From the NCBI RefSeq assembly GCF_020520425.1, contig NC_079490.1, positions 5,332,001 through 5,396,000 on the forward strand: a DNA stretch of 64,000 bases, in the 5' to 3' direction. Every line of letters starts with the position of its first letter. Position 1 is the stretch's first letter. The position numbers and the translations under genes were made by a program. The DNA is from Spinacia oleracea. Lineage: Eukaryota > Streptophyta > Magnoliopsida > Caryophyllales > Amaranthaceae. Positions 23,501 to 32,561 of the stretch are shown here, in pieces. A model generated the notes under the pieces. It ran no database searches, was not told the DNA's origin, and saw only the letters and a list, made by a program, of their open reading frames with translations.

Positions 23501-26358
23501 AGAAGCCAACAGGCGCTTGGAGGATGTGCGTCGACTTCACCGACCTTAACAAAGCCTGCCCGAAAGATGACCATCCCCTACCCAAGATTGACAGGTTGGT
23601 CGATTCAACAGCCGGCCACGCCTTGTTCAGTTTCATGGACGCTAATGCGGGATACCACCAGATCCCTATGGCTGAAGAGGATCAGCCCCACACGGCCTTC
23701 ATCACTAGCCAGGGCGTCTACTGCTACAAAGTCATGCCCTTTGGGTTGAAAAATGCCGGAGCCACATATCAAAGATTCATCAACAAAATCTTCGAGGGGC
23801 AGTTAGGTAGAAACGTCGAAGCCTATGTCGATGATATGATCGTGAAATCAAAAGCCAAGGCTGATCATGTCACAGATTTGAGAGAAACCCTTTCAACACT
23901 TAGAAAATATGGCATGAAGCTCAACCCACAAAAATGTGTTTTTGGAGTCAAAGGGGGGAAATGCCTAGGCTTCTTGGTGGATGAGAGGGGCATCGAAGCC
24001 AACCCTGATAAAATCCAAGCCATACTAGACATGGAATCCCCTCAAACCGTCAAACAAGTCCAAAGGCTAACTGGATGCATAGCAGCCATGGGGCGTTTCC
24101 TCTCAAGGTCGGCAGACAAGAGCTTATCATTCTTCAAAACTCTCAAGGGGAGTTCATTTCATTGGGATGCAGAAGCCGAAATAGCCTTCCAACAGCTCAA
24201 GGATCATCTGTCTAGCCTACCAAAACTTGTATCCCCCCTACCAGGAGAGCCCTTATACTTGTACTTGGCCACGTCCGAATATTCATTAAGTGCTGTCCTG
24301 GTGGCTGAGCGAGAAAAGACCCAACACCCAGTGTACTTTGTCAGCCATGCCTACAGAGGAGCCGAATCCAGGTATTCGGACATAGAGAAACTTGTGTTCG
24401 CCCTCGTAATGGCCAGCAGAAAACTCAAACCCTACTTCCAAGCACACCCCATCAAGGTTCTCACAAGTCAGCCAATTCGGAAGATCATTGAAGGGAGGAA
24501 TCACTCAAGTAGAATGACTGACTGGGCTGATCAACTCGCAGACTTCGGATTAGAATATGAGCCGAGAAGAGCAATCAAAGCTCAAGCCCTGGCAGACTTC
24601 ATTGCTGAATGCACCAACCGCCCTGAGCAAAACCTCGATTCCACACCGTGGATCCTGAACGTAGACGGGTCCTCCTCCAAGTCCGGTAGTGGAGCTGGTA
24701 TCCTCATTGTATCTCCCTCAAGGGAAAGGTTCGAATATGCTGTGAAGTTTGATTTTAACGCCTCAAACAATGAGGCTGAATATGAAGCCCTCATCCTTGG
24801 TCTAGAATTATGTCAAGTGGCTGGAGCAAGCGCCATACATGTTTTCTCAGACTCGCAACTCATTGTGGGACAGATGACGGGGGAATACGAAGCCAAAGAG
24901 GATAGCATGCGGATGTATCTAAACAAAGCCAAGAACATGAGCACCGCACTGGCCGAGTTCCAAATTCAACATATCCCGAGGGGAGAGAATACACAGGCAG
25001 ATGCTTTGGCAAGGATGGCTAGTTCGGCTGAAGGGCTTACCCCAAGAACCATCATGTGGGAGGTGTTAAGAGAGCCAAGCATCAACAAGCCCGCGGTCAA
25101 CTACCTCGACCGATCCAACACTTGGATGGATCAGATAGTAGCCTACAAGAGAAGCCAAGAGTTGCCTGAAGATGAAAAAGAAGCAGCCCAAGTAAAAAAA
25201 CGAGCTGAATGGTTTGTATGGTATGAAGATAACTTGTATAAGAAATCCTATACACACCCACTCCTCAAGTGCATTACCCCCGAGGATGGTGATTATGTGC
25301 TAAGGGAGATACATCAAGGGGCGTGTGGAAGTCATCAAGGGTCTCGAACCACCGCTGGTAAGGCACTCAGAGCCGGATTCTACTGGCCCACTCTCCAGGC
25401 AGATGCGGAGAAGCTAATACGTCATTGTGAAAAGTGCCAAAAATACGCTCAAGTCCAACATCTACCCTCCAACAAACTAACAGCCATCATTGCCACACTA
25501 CCCTTCGATCAGTGGGGTATGGACCTCCTAGGCCCTTTTCCCCCCGCAACGGGGCAGAGAAAGTTTTTGTTGGTCGCCATCGACTACTTCACCAAATGGA
25601 TTGAAGCCAAGCCCCTTGCCTCAATCACAGACAAGCAAATTCAGAAGTTCATTTGGAGAAACATAATCACTCGCTTTGGCGTTCCTAGGGCCTTGATATC
25701 CGACAATGGAAGGCAGTTCAACAGCAAACCCACCGTGGCATACTGTAAGCAATTTGCTATACGCACCTACTTCAGTGCTGTATCACGGCCACAGACAAAT
25801 GGTCAGGCAGAAGCTGCAAACAAAATCATACTCCATGGACTCAGAACCATGCTAGAAGGGTCCAAAGGGACGTGGGTAGACGACCTTCCCGGAGTACTCT
25901 GGTCTGCCCGAACCACAAACAAGGACGCCACAGGGCGGTCCCCCTTCGAGCTTATATATGGAAGTGAAGCTGTTCTCCCTGTAGAGGTGGGCATTACAAG
26001 TCCAAGGGTAACGTTCTATGACTATGAGGAGAATAAGAGAAAGAAGAGCCATGACCTAGACTTGCTTCCTGAAATAAGAGGTAATGCCTTACTCAGATCC
26101 ATTGCCCAAAAAAGAAAGATGACAAGGCACTTCAATAGAAGGGTTAAGCATAAGCCCATCAACCAAGGAGACTGGGTGCTAAGGAACATCGAATCAACGG
26201 GTAAACAATCTGACATGGGAAAGCTAGCTCCTAACTGGGAAGGACCCTACAAGGTAACTGAACAAGTAAGGCCAGGAACCTTCCGCCTCGAAACCCCTGA
26301 AGGCAAGGCTCTCCCTCGACCATGGAACGCCGATAATCTCAGAAGGTTCTATGTTTAA
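20593..26358 (+). CDS. Gag-Pol polyprotein (Gag, protease, RT, RNase H, second RNase H, integrase)
   Basis: One frame of 1921 codons, uninterrupted. An Arg/Ser/Pro-rich start (to about 300) precedes the Gag core (about 315-460, with ETFDGTTDPEEHMAAY) and a knuckle-like CEFHHECGHTTKNC (about 567-580). Protease has DSGSS at about 698. Reverse transcriptase shows MCVDFTDLNKACPKDDHPLP near 978 and the catalytic YVDD at 1078-1081. The first RNase H follows (about 1180-1300). A second, archaeal-type RNase H (about 1350-1480, with NVDGSSS and FSDSQL) is the Tat signature. Integrase has the zinc-binding HHCC module (about 1574-1612) and catalytic D1644, D1704, E1740 with 35-residue D-E spacing. The ATG sits 16 bases after the primer site. 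Gag and Pol share one frame, so the product is presumably cut by its own protease. Confidence 0.96.
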   Translation: MVNTRRTRQQSSSHRSGSHPNYVMMPIPGNGDDHDGDQDHENQQPCVEGHLGNLATQKDLEHLAAQVNEAIHNLQGRGEGPSRKHPNHPASSRVSTTSHTIHRAHPRSVMDRLGDRGGAQPRPNQSRANQDARRIIEERRLHRGDLDARDLLHKRRLEQAREAIRNDRITRGLPPSSVRTTVSARDHPTPSKQAEPIEVSSRRTSPTRRRHSPLSRTRGHSPRPRTSLPDQHPRDHSSSHRPRPRSPSRIERSPPRRERTYSPPPESRGRHASPRGRWDSPQPRIDKHRPTSSLQEALTPFSQEIMNTPRRDKVKVPTIETFDGTTDPEEHMAAYAAQMSVQTGCGATWCRYFPTTLKGLALIWFNKHVAKGSIKSYNELERVFISQFAAGRRNQKTSVNLMAVRQGDTETLRNYVKRFNEEVLKIHNLKDETKFTALLAGLQPDDFKFELIKSGVSNFEEAMEKAQKHIQATDVCKISWGGERSTRQKQKPSWGEPSKSEKKKNGSPDRTQPSLKRPVIAEDHGEDPRYNRNRREIYLDLKGKDILPKPLAIRTPETKRDKSQWCEFHHECGHTTKNCRELKRALDHLADQGKLNDYLRKNPTPKGKDKEKESASEDTGDYIGVIAGGLAAGGSVSKAKDSLWALEHQVLKVSSASQTAPVMTFGGSTGRPIQESHDDPLVIEMKVANSTVGRVLVDSGSSADIITLKCLEGLKYSKDDLKTISQPLIGFGGQAVHPQGTIRLPVRLGPKNKGRRLLVDFLVVDISLPYNIILGRPLLNKVKAAISVYQLLMQFELEDGTVGKIFGDQQVGRRCYVNSLKRVSDTPQPPAKKVKQEETPLVLFTDCPSGYDRPKPAEADKEEVLQEGTNRMVRVGTGIEEALRNEILSVLREFKDVFAYTVEEMPGIDPSTMTHHLHIKPEYKPVKQKLRHQGVERNAAAAAEVKKLLEAGFIKECQYSEWLANVVLVKKPTGAWRMCVDFTDLNKACPKDDHPLPKIDRLVDSTAGHALFSFMDANAGYHQIPMAEEDQPHTAFITSQGVYCYKVMPFGLKNAGATYQRFINKIFEGQLGRNVEAYVDDMIVKSKAKADHVTDLRETLSTLRKYGMKLNPQKCVFGVKGGKCLGFLVDERGIEANPDKIQAILDMESPQTVKQVQRLTGCIAAMGRFLSRSADKSLSFFKTLKGSSFHWDAEAEIAFQQLKDHLSSLPKLVSPLPGEPLYLYLATSEYSLSAVLVAEREKTQHPVYFVSHAYRGAESRYSDIEKLVFALVMASRKLKPYFQAHPIKVLTSQPIRKIIEGRNHSSRMTDWADQLADFGLEYEPRRAIKAQALADFIAECTNRPEQNLDSTPWILNVDGSSSKSGSGAGILIVSPSRERFEYAVKFDFNASNNEAEYEALILGLELCQVAGASAIHVFSDSQLIVGQMTGEYEAKEDSMRMYLNKAKNMSTALAEFQIQHIPRGENTQADALARMASSAEGLTPRTIMWEVLREPSINKPAVNYLDRSNTWMDQIVAYKRSQELPEDEKEAAQVKKRAEWFVWYEDNLYKKSYTHPLLKCITPEDGDYVLREIHQGACGSHQGSRTTAGKALRAGFYWPTLQADAEKLIRHCEKCQKYAQVQHLPSNKLTAIIATLPFDQWGMDLLGPFPPATGQRKFLLVAIDYFTKWIEAKPLASITDKQIQKFIWRNIITRFGVPRALISDNGRQFNSKPTVAYCKQFAIRTYFSAVSRPQTNGQAEAANKIILHGLRTMLEGSKGTWVDDLPGVLWSARTTNKDATGRSPFELIYGSEAVLPVEVGITSPRVTFYDYEENKRKKSHDLDLLPEIRGNALLRSIAQKRKMTRHFNRRVKHKPINQGDWVLRNIESTGKQSDMGKLAPNWEGPYKVTEQVRPGTFRLETPEGKALPRPWNADNLRRFYV

Positions 26359-27246
26359 ACCCCATAGATGTTCCCTCTTCCCTAAGAAGTACTTAGTTTC
26401 ATAGCTCTTAGCCATAGTTTTCAGTGATGAACATGGGGGCATAGTGTATGTAAGCCCGCCATAGACTAAACAAACATCCCATCATTGTAAACAAAGCTTT
26501 ATATCTTCAAGGCAATAGTAAAGAGCTCGGCTAGTAATATCGCTTATCGAAATCTTGTTTCTTGAATGTCATAAGCAGAAGCCAAATATCAACCAGGCAA
26601 GTGCCACCCGCGTCAAAAGGGAAAGACAAGCCAAGCTCAGGCACATAAGCCCCCACACTTAGTGAAATAATCTAAGTCATTTTCAAGAAGGGCGCTTCAA
26701 CGTTCACCCAAGCATGGGGCTCATTAGTCCCTTTGGAGAACGACATCCCATTCCTATACTTAGAGAAATAATCTAGGTCATTTTCAAGAATGGCGCTTCA
26801 ACGTTCGCCCAAGCATGGGGCTCATTAGTCCCTTTGGATCACCTTCATGATTCGACTCCTCAACATGAACAACCGAAGGAGCCTTCCCAGCAGAAGCTTG
26901 TACGCGCCTTGATGCCTTCTTATGATCCTACATAAAAACAAGCAAGAAGCCAAGGATGAGTTAGAAAATCAGGGTTGAAAAAGATCAAAGGGGCAGGAAC
27001 CTCGTAACCAGCACGAGAAAGCTTACTGCAGGTGGCGGAGGAGCCTTCAAAGCACCCGACGCCATCTTGGCCTGAATCTGTGCCCTCAACAACTGTACCT
27101 TGGTGATATGACTCGCCATGGGATCCTCACACCTAGTTAACTCTACAAAAATCAAAGAGAAAACAAAAAATCACATAGCATACACCACAAGCCAAAGCAA
27201 ATTAAATGACATGCATCTAAGTAAAAGCCAAAATACAGCGAGATGT
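26359..27246. other. Retrotransposon 3' region, between pol and the antisense ORF
   Basis: Non-coding on the plus strand. Apart from the tandem repeat listed next, the minus strand has an open run at about 27019-27133 (LLRAQIQAKMASGALKAPPP), bounded by a possible acceptor (AACTAG|G) and donor (GCA|GTAAGC). It could be a downstream exon of the antisense gene, but I could not join it in phase. Confidence 0.5.
26657..26838. repeat. Tandem duplication, ~101-bp period, two copies
   Basis: Copies at 26657-26737 and 26758-26838 share AATAATCTA(A/G)GTCATTTTC and AAGCATGGGGCTCATTAGTC, with a few substitutions. Location: internal 3' region of the Tat element. Confidence 0.85.
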
Positions 27247-28362
27247 TCAAAGACCCCTCGGCGTCATACCCTTCGAATAACGGTAGTTCAGACCAACAGC
27301 ACACATAAACTCTTCATGCTTCAATTCATCTCGACCAGGGACCCAATACATAGGAAGAACACTCACGGTGCCACAAGGCTCAATGACCATCCGACTCCGA
27401 AAGTATAAAGCCGCCAAAGCCTCAATATCATCCATCTGATCCACCTGACGATTCATGTGCAGATTAGGCTCAGCTAAAGTGGGTACCAAGGCGAAATCCC
27501 AAGTGTCAGGCTCCTGATTATACACATACACAAACTCCCCTCGGAAAGTATGCTGGTTAGACACCAACCCACTGATGACCTTGTACCCCTTGCGAACAGA
27601 AAAGCTCCACCAACCATAGCCATTCGGATGCGCCAACACAGGCCCCAGACGAAAGAGGTTCCGCCATAACCTCAAAGTGGGACTGACTCCCATCATGTCA
27701 CAAATCGTAAGGAAGCAAAGGACGGAACCCCAAGAATTAGGAGATATATTACAAATAGTCAAGCCGTAGCATTTTAACAACTCTGGGATAAAATGGTGCA
27801 GAGGAAAGCGTAGACCCATCTCTAAGCTAGCAATATATACAGCTGTACAACCCGGAGCAGGTGTAGTAACAGTACCCTCCACACCTGGCTCCACCAGCAT
27901 ATAAGGGGGCTTGATCCCATACTTGGAAGCAAGACCAGACAAACGACAACTTAACCCATTACGAAAAGGCGCACGGAGAACAATGGTATGAGGACCCACT
28001 ACTTTTACACCCCCTCCCCCACCAGGCGGGGGAGGGTCATCACCCGCACCCGCAAGCTCATCAGACGCCATTATTGTAACTACATTGTTTAATAAACATG
28101 AATCAAAGCAACTTCTTTGGACTCGGGGAAAAGCCACCGTTACCTCTCTAGGGCCCGGGATCCGATCCTCGTCGCAACAAATTGAGCCCGACGAGAAATC
28201 GGAGATCACAACTCCATCAGGGACGGCCGAGGGGTGTGAACAATCTAAGTTTATTTCTACGGCAGGTTCCCCCAACAAACCCCCCTCAGTCCGCATACTA
28301 GACTGAGGGGAAGGAGTGGGGGATGTGTTCGACTCCAATTGGGGCTTGGAAATATTATCCAT
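27247..28362 (-). CDS. Antisense ORF of the Tat element ('putative gypsy type transposon' domain protein)
   Basis: 371 codons on the strand opposite to gag-pol, unbroken. Residues about 172-245 carry AVYIASLEMGLRFPLHHF, LLKCYGLTICNISPNSW and LCFLTICDMMGVSPTLRLWR, the pattern of the plant-specific 'putative gypsy type transposon' domain (PF04195 by recognition). A Gly/Pro-rich stretch (about 107-120) precedes it. The first ATG (28362) is used here; an internal ATG at 28071 (MASDEL, residue 98) is an alternative, since residues before it show no conserved feature. Extra antisense ORFs are known in Tat elements; their function is not established. Its end (27247) may instead be a splice border. 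Confidence 0.82.
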   Translation of the reverse strand: MDNISKPQLESNTSPTPSPQSSMRTEGGLLGEPAVEINLDCSHPSAVPDGVVISDFSSGSICCDEDRIPGPREVTVAFPRVQRSCFDSCLLNNVVTIMASDELAGAGDDPPPPGGGGGVKVVGPHTIVLRAPFRNGLSCRLSGLASKYGIKPPYMLVEPGVEGTVTTPAPGCTAVYIASLEMGLRFPLHHFIPELLKCYGLTICNISPNSWGSVLCFLTICDMMGVSPTLRLWRNLFRLGPVLAHPNGYGWWSFSVRKGYKVISGLVSNQHTFRGEFVYVYNQEPDTWDFALVPTLAEPNLHMNRQVDQMDDIEALAALYFRSRMVIEPCGTVSVLPMYWVPGRDELKHEEFMCAVGLNYRYSKGMTPRGL

Positions 28363-28970
28363 CTACAAGCCAAACCCCAATAGCCTACACTTATTCAAAA
28401 CAATAAAGAGGGGATGAAATCAACGCGTACCTTGGCCCAAAGGAGACAAAGCCGAAAAACTAGAGCCAAGGAACAAATCTACCACCACCTACTCCCACCG
28501 AACGCCCCAACGAATGAGCCCGACCAAGATTCGTGACCTCACGGCTTCACCAAACACTCGCGCACAAATAATGACAGCCACGCCGAAGGAAGCCGTACCT
28601 CACCTTGCCCGCGCGCACGAATAAATGACAACCACACCGCCCGCCTACCCGCACGCGAAAATCCGGCTCAAAGTAACAGCCACGCCACTCCCCTTAACTC
28701 CCGAACCAGCCGCCCACAAATAGAAGCCCCCCCCCTCACAAGGTTTTCAGAGCTTCCCTCTCTACTTTCTCTCTCTTGGAGTTTGTAGATGTGAGATGTG
28801 AAAAATAGAAGAGAAGGGGTGCTATATATAGAGAAAACTCCAACATAAGGAGGAAACCCTAACCCTAACCACAATTGGGCCTCACACCAAATAAGCCCAA
28901 TTCACAAAAATAATCCCCAAACACTCAAACAAATTGCAAAAAACGTCAGCCATCTTTCACGGCACGTCCG
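28363..28970. other. Retrotransposon 3' region, leader of the antisense ORF
   Basis: No plus-strand gene. On the minus strand this should be the promoter and 5' leader of the antisense ORF. It includes CT/GA-rich sequence (about 28745-28790) just downstream of the TATA box, as in many plant leaders. Confidence 0.5.
28823..28832 (-). promoter_or_regulatory. TATA box for the antisense ORF
   Basis: Reads CTCTATATATAGCACC on the minus strand, about 460 bp upstream of the first ATG of the antisense ORF, and is followed about 30 bp later by a pyrimidine/purine leader. A good match to a plant TATA box; activity is inferred. Confidence 0.55.
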
Positions 28971-29058
28971 AGAAAAAAAAAAAAAAAAAAAAAAAAACCC
29001 GAGAAGGAGCAGCCACGCCCAAGGGGGAGAAGGAGCAGCCACGCCGAAGCTACCTTGC

Positions 29059-29090
<32 letters not shown>

Positions 29091-29325
29091 AAAAAAACAA
29101 AAAAACCGAGAAGGAGCAGCCACGCCCAAGGGGGAGAAGGAGCAGCCACGCCGAAGCTACCTTGCCAAAAAAAAAAAAAAAAAAAAAAAAAAAGCCGAGA
29201 AGGAGCAGCCACGCCCAAGGGGGAGAAGGAGCAGCCACGCCCGGAGCTACCTTGCCAAAAAAAAAAAAAAAAAAAAAAAAAACCGAGAAGGAGCAGCCAC
29301 GCCCAAGGGGGAGAAGGAGCCACGC
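28970..29325. repeat. Minisatellite of ~90-110-bp units, each with a long A run
   Basis: Four units, each GAGAAGGAGCAGCCACGCC twice, then GAAGCTACCTTGCC, then 20-40 A residues (runs at about 28972, 29060, 29167 and 29257). Within the Tat element just before its 3' end. Lys-rich or Phe-rich frames across it are artefacts of the A/T runs. Confidence 0.92.
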
Positions 29326-29737
29326 CTGTCCATGCCATCATGCCCCACTCATACTCGCTCGACCGTGCTCGCCCATCTATAAGTCGACGCCTCTCGCCCG
29401 GTTCGCCAAGAGCAGCCAAGCCAAATGCATGCTCACTCGGTTCGCCCGACTTGGGGCTTGGCATACGATGACGCCAAAAGCCACGTCTCCCGAGTGTAAC
29501 CCATATGCACACCTCGCGCAAGGAAAAACAACAGCGAAGTCCCTCGCCCACACACCGCAATCAACACGTGCACATCCTATGCACGGCAAGCGCGGACCCT
29601 TGTGCACCTCACCATGCCCACCCATGTGCTTATGTTACAGACCAAGCACCGCAAGCCACGCCGGCAAGCTCCGGGTTATTTCCTTCCGCCAAATTCCCGA
29701 GTTTTCAGCCAAACTCGCAAATTTGGCGTGGGGCTAA
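29326..29737 (+). other. 3' untranslated end of the Tat element with polypurine tract
   Basis: C-rich, no gene. The last bases before the 3' LTR (TTTGGCGTGGGGCTAA) serve as the plus-strand priming tract. Confidence 0.6.
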
Positions 29738-30183
29738 TGTTCGGGCCCCCCTGTGGGACCCACTTTTTACATAAATTACCAAAATACCCTTCTAAGGGAA
29801 ATTACTGAAAATACCCTCAAACACAAACCTTCTGATGGGCTCTGACCAGAAGTTAGGGGCCCATATCTCAGCCTCTAACAAGCCCAAGATTCCATGCCCC
29901 TACACTTGCCTATATTTACTAATAATGCCATCCTGCATTACTATAAATATGTCTCACCTAATCATTACTGAGGTATGCAATTATTCCCAAACCAACTCTC
30001 TCACTACTTTCTCTCTCTACAAGGACTGACTTGAGCGTCGGAGAGGGTTTTCCCGGAAACCCCCCGGGCCAGTTTACGTTTGCCGTTTTTGTAGGACAAA
30101 CCACGACCGATCGGAGGAAAACGACAGCCTGGTTGACGAGGCTTCCCCTATTTTCATACTTAAGCATTTTCTTCGCAGAAACA
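29738..30183 (+). repeat. 3' LTR of the Tat element
   Basis: 446 bp, same length as the 5' LTR; one substitution seen (29843 T against 20217 A). Confidence 0.96.
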
Positions 30184-30354
30184 TGTAGTATAAGTTTGAC
30201 CCTATAATGACCCTGTCCAATAAAGGCCCTGTCCAATAAGAGCCCTGCCCAATAAAAGCCCTATTAACTTGACCCTAACCCTATATCCATTGGATTACCC
30301 TGTCCAATAACCAGGTCTACTGATAATAACAATCTCATCACCCATCTTCCATTT

Positions 30355-30575
30355 TTGCGCGTTACTTACACTAGACAACAATTTTTTTTCCGTTCAGAAT
30401 ATCGTATCATGTTTGCTACTCTACACGACCACACTCCATAGTACCACCATGACACAAAGAACTACACGCGCGTTTCTTTCACTAGACAATAAAATTGTTT
30501 TCATTCAGCATATCGTATCATTTTTGCTACTCCACACGACCCCACTCCATAGTACCACCATGACACAAAGAACTA
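30355..30575. repeat. Two tandem copies of a ~110-bp unit (third copy at ~19684)
   Basis: Units contain ACTAGACAA and TCGTATCAT(G/T)TTTGCTACTC, then CCATAGTACCACCATGACAC. The related unit at 19684-19755 lies across the nested transposons, so the hAT element landed in or beside this small array. Confidence 0.75.
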
Positions 30576-31079
30576 CTCGTTACAAAATATACAATTGTAC
30601 TAGTTCAAATTTCCTTGATTATTCCACACTATGAGATTAATTAATACTCCGTAGTAACACAACAATCAATAATTAAACAACACTAGACTGTTTAATTTAC
30701 TTTAACACTGCTTAACTTAAATTAGCTTTGGTAAACCAAACGTCTCCCTCGTCGATCTTCCTTCACTGCACAACAATGAATGCATTCTCTCTTCTTCTTT
30801 CTGGGTAAACCAAAATCATTAATCTTAGCTACTCCGCATGCAAACACTACAACTTCCAACCCAAATTACTAATATAAATACCCATCTATCTAAATAGTTA
30901 AAGCAGGTACAAGGAAGTTCAAGGAGGTTTATCCTCCAAAATTACATCCGCAACAAACTCAAAAAGGTGTTCAAAGTAGTCTAGATTAAAACTAACTATT
31001 GCATCCGTGCGACACATTTTCGCCAATCCGTCAGCCACCTTGTTAGTGCATTTCGGAGCAAAAACCAATTCAACCCCTA
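30576..31079. other. Intergenic
   Basis: No gene or clear element seen. Confidence 0.5.
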
Positions 31080-31352
31080 CACTACAAAAATTTATATCTT
31101 TAACGACAACCTAATTACGACGGGTCAAATATCCAGTCGCAAAAGCCTTTTGCGACAGGGATAATAAGTAATAACTAAACAAAGACGGGAAAAATCGTCC
31201 CAAATGTTTACGACGGGTTAACGACAGGATTTTTCATTAACGACGACCCCCTTTTATGACGGGTTCGCTACCGGAAATCCCGTCATTAATCAACGATTAT
31301 TGGCCTTTAGCGAAGGGATTTCCCGTCGTTAATGATACCATATTTTGTAGTG
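31080..31352. mobile_element. CACTA-type miniature element
   Basis: Begins CACTACAAAAAT and ends ATTTTGTAGTG; 3-bp duplication CTA on each side (31077-31079 and 31353-31355). Sub-terminal ACGACGGG/CCCGTCGTTAA motifs repeat in both orientations. 273 bp, no transposase. Confidence 0.9.
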
Positions 31353-31653
31353 CTAGAAGGGCCTGCAAGAGGTCCTTGCATTGGTTTACAGTAACATGAT
31401 TAGCATCAATAACGTTAAGATTTTCTAATCAGCGTATGCCTTGCTAAGTAATTAGCCTTTGCTCTTTCAATTCCTAAATAATTGTCGCTTTAACTAACCA
31501 AAACTCGAACTTAAAAATTGAGATGACTACCTTAGCAAATTACATGTTCCATATATGATATATATAGACCATGTTCCTTATACGTCTATATTCCGATTAC
31601 TCCTTATATTAAATTAAATAGACTCAATTTGCATCATTAATTAAAGACATTAA
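31353..31653. other. Intergenic; outer end of the DRP4 inverted repeat
   Basis: No gene. From about 31556 the sequence (ACCATGTTCCTTATA) matches, inverted, 41280-41345 beyond the second DRP4 copy. Confidence 0.5.
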
Positions 31654-32255
31654 TCAAGGATCGAACAAGGATCGAACACCAGACCTCTTTGATAAATGTT
31701 GCACTTTCTACCATCTTAACCAACTACAACTTATGTTATATTTTTAATATAAACATATATGTTCTTTTTACAATAAATAACAAATTGAATAAAATTGAAT
31801 GCAAAAAAAAGGAATGATTACTTCATTTATAATTGTAAAGTTATTATTTTCCTAGATTAAGTCTCAAAAAAAAAGCCCGGGGTAAGAGGAGAAACATTGA
31901 CGGTGGTTAAGTAATTATAGAACAATATACATGCACACGGGTGCAACGTGAACTCTCTCACATTTTCTCCTAACATGTGAGGAGAAAATGTGATAGAGAC
32001 CACCAATGGGTATAAAAGTTTCATTGGGTGGACGATGCACTAATAACGTCCAGAATAATGAATCAACTAATGATGAAGAAAATGATCCGAATTTGTTTCG
32101 AATATGGGGTTTCAACTTGGGAAGGTTGCTAATCGGCCGCTAATCTTGTGTCACCCCCACAATTCTATGACGACACCATTTATTTGGGCACATATTTACA
32201 ACAAATCAATACGAATAAAAGTCAAACCCGGGGCAACGCCCGGGCCACACACTAG
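31654..32255 (+). mobile_element. Small Helitron candidate
   Basis: The right end has the Helitron form: a hairpin CCCGGGGCAACGCCCGGG, a short spacer, CTAG, then host T. The left end A|TCAAGGATCG is proposed because this block is missing from the otherwise matching right arm near 41230. No Rep/helicase coding. The 3' end is firm; the 5' end is inferred. Confidence 0.6.
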
Positions 32256-32479
32256 TTCCTTATGATTAGCCGCATGACAGTCTCACAATCAACACATAAA
32301 AAATTAAAAACCCTTCAATTTCCCACAAATTATTTTTCGTTTTCTGATTTTTTTTTTTTTTTTCTTTTTTTTTTGGGTAGTCTTGCTCTAGCATGCATGC
32401 AACTCTTCAACTCCCACCAAAATCACTGTAAATTATTCTTTCCGTTTTCCTAAGTTCTACTCATTGATTACAACTCCCC

Positions 32480-32487
32480 TATAAATA
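32480..32487 (+). promoter_or_regulatory. TATA box of DRP4 copy 1
   Basis: CCCCTATAAATACCCAC, 75 bp upstream of the ATG, conserved at the matching place in copy 2. Confidence 0.75.
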
Positions 32488-32561
32488 CCCACATAGTTCT
32501 TTACCATTTCATCATCTTTTAAATCTTTCATTCCATTCCTCACAAAATAAAAGAAAAAGAA

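Larger units (their letters stand above)
20112..30183 (+). mobile_element. Tat-lineage Ty3/gypsy LTR retrotransposon, complete, 10,072 bp
   Basis: Flanked by the 5-bp target duplication TGTAG (20107-20111 and 30184-30188). LTRs of 446 bp each start TG and end CA and differ at only one position that I can find (20217 A, 29843 T). Order: 5' LTR, PBS, gag-pol in one frame, a long 3' region with tandem repeats and an antisense ORF, purine-rich tract, 3' LTR. Two RNase H domains and the downstream antisense ORF mark the Tat lineage. Nothing in it looks broken, so it may still be able to move. Confidence 0.96.
19851..30319. mobile_element. hAT-type MITE (392 bp when closed) split by the LTR retrotransposon
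   Basis: TAGACCTGGTTATTGG at 19851 mirrors CCAATAACCAGGTCTA ending at 30319. Both sides carry the same 8-bp direct repeat CTGATAAT (19843-19850 and 30320-30327), the size made by hAT transposases. Only 19851-20111 and 30189-30319 belong to it; the rest is the later LTR insertion. The interior is GGGTCGGG-rich on the left and holds tandem CCTGTCCAATAA units on the right. Confidence 0.88.

Noticed and set aside
28934-29737. 267-codon lysine-rich frame and matching phenylalanine-rich minus-strand frames
   Set aside because: Made by the A/T runs and tandem units of the minisatellite; no conserved domain.
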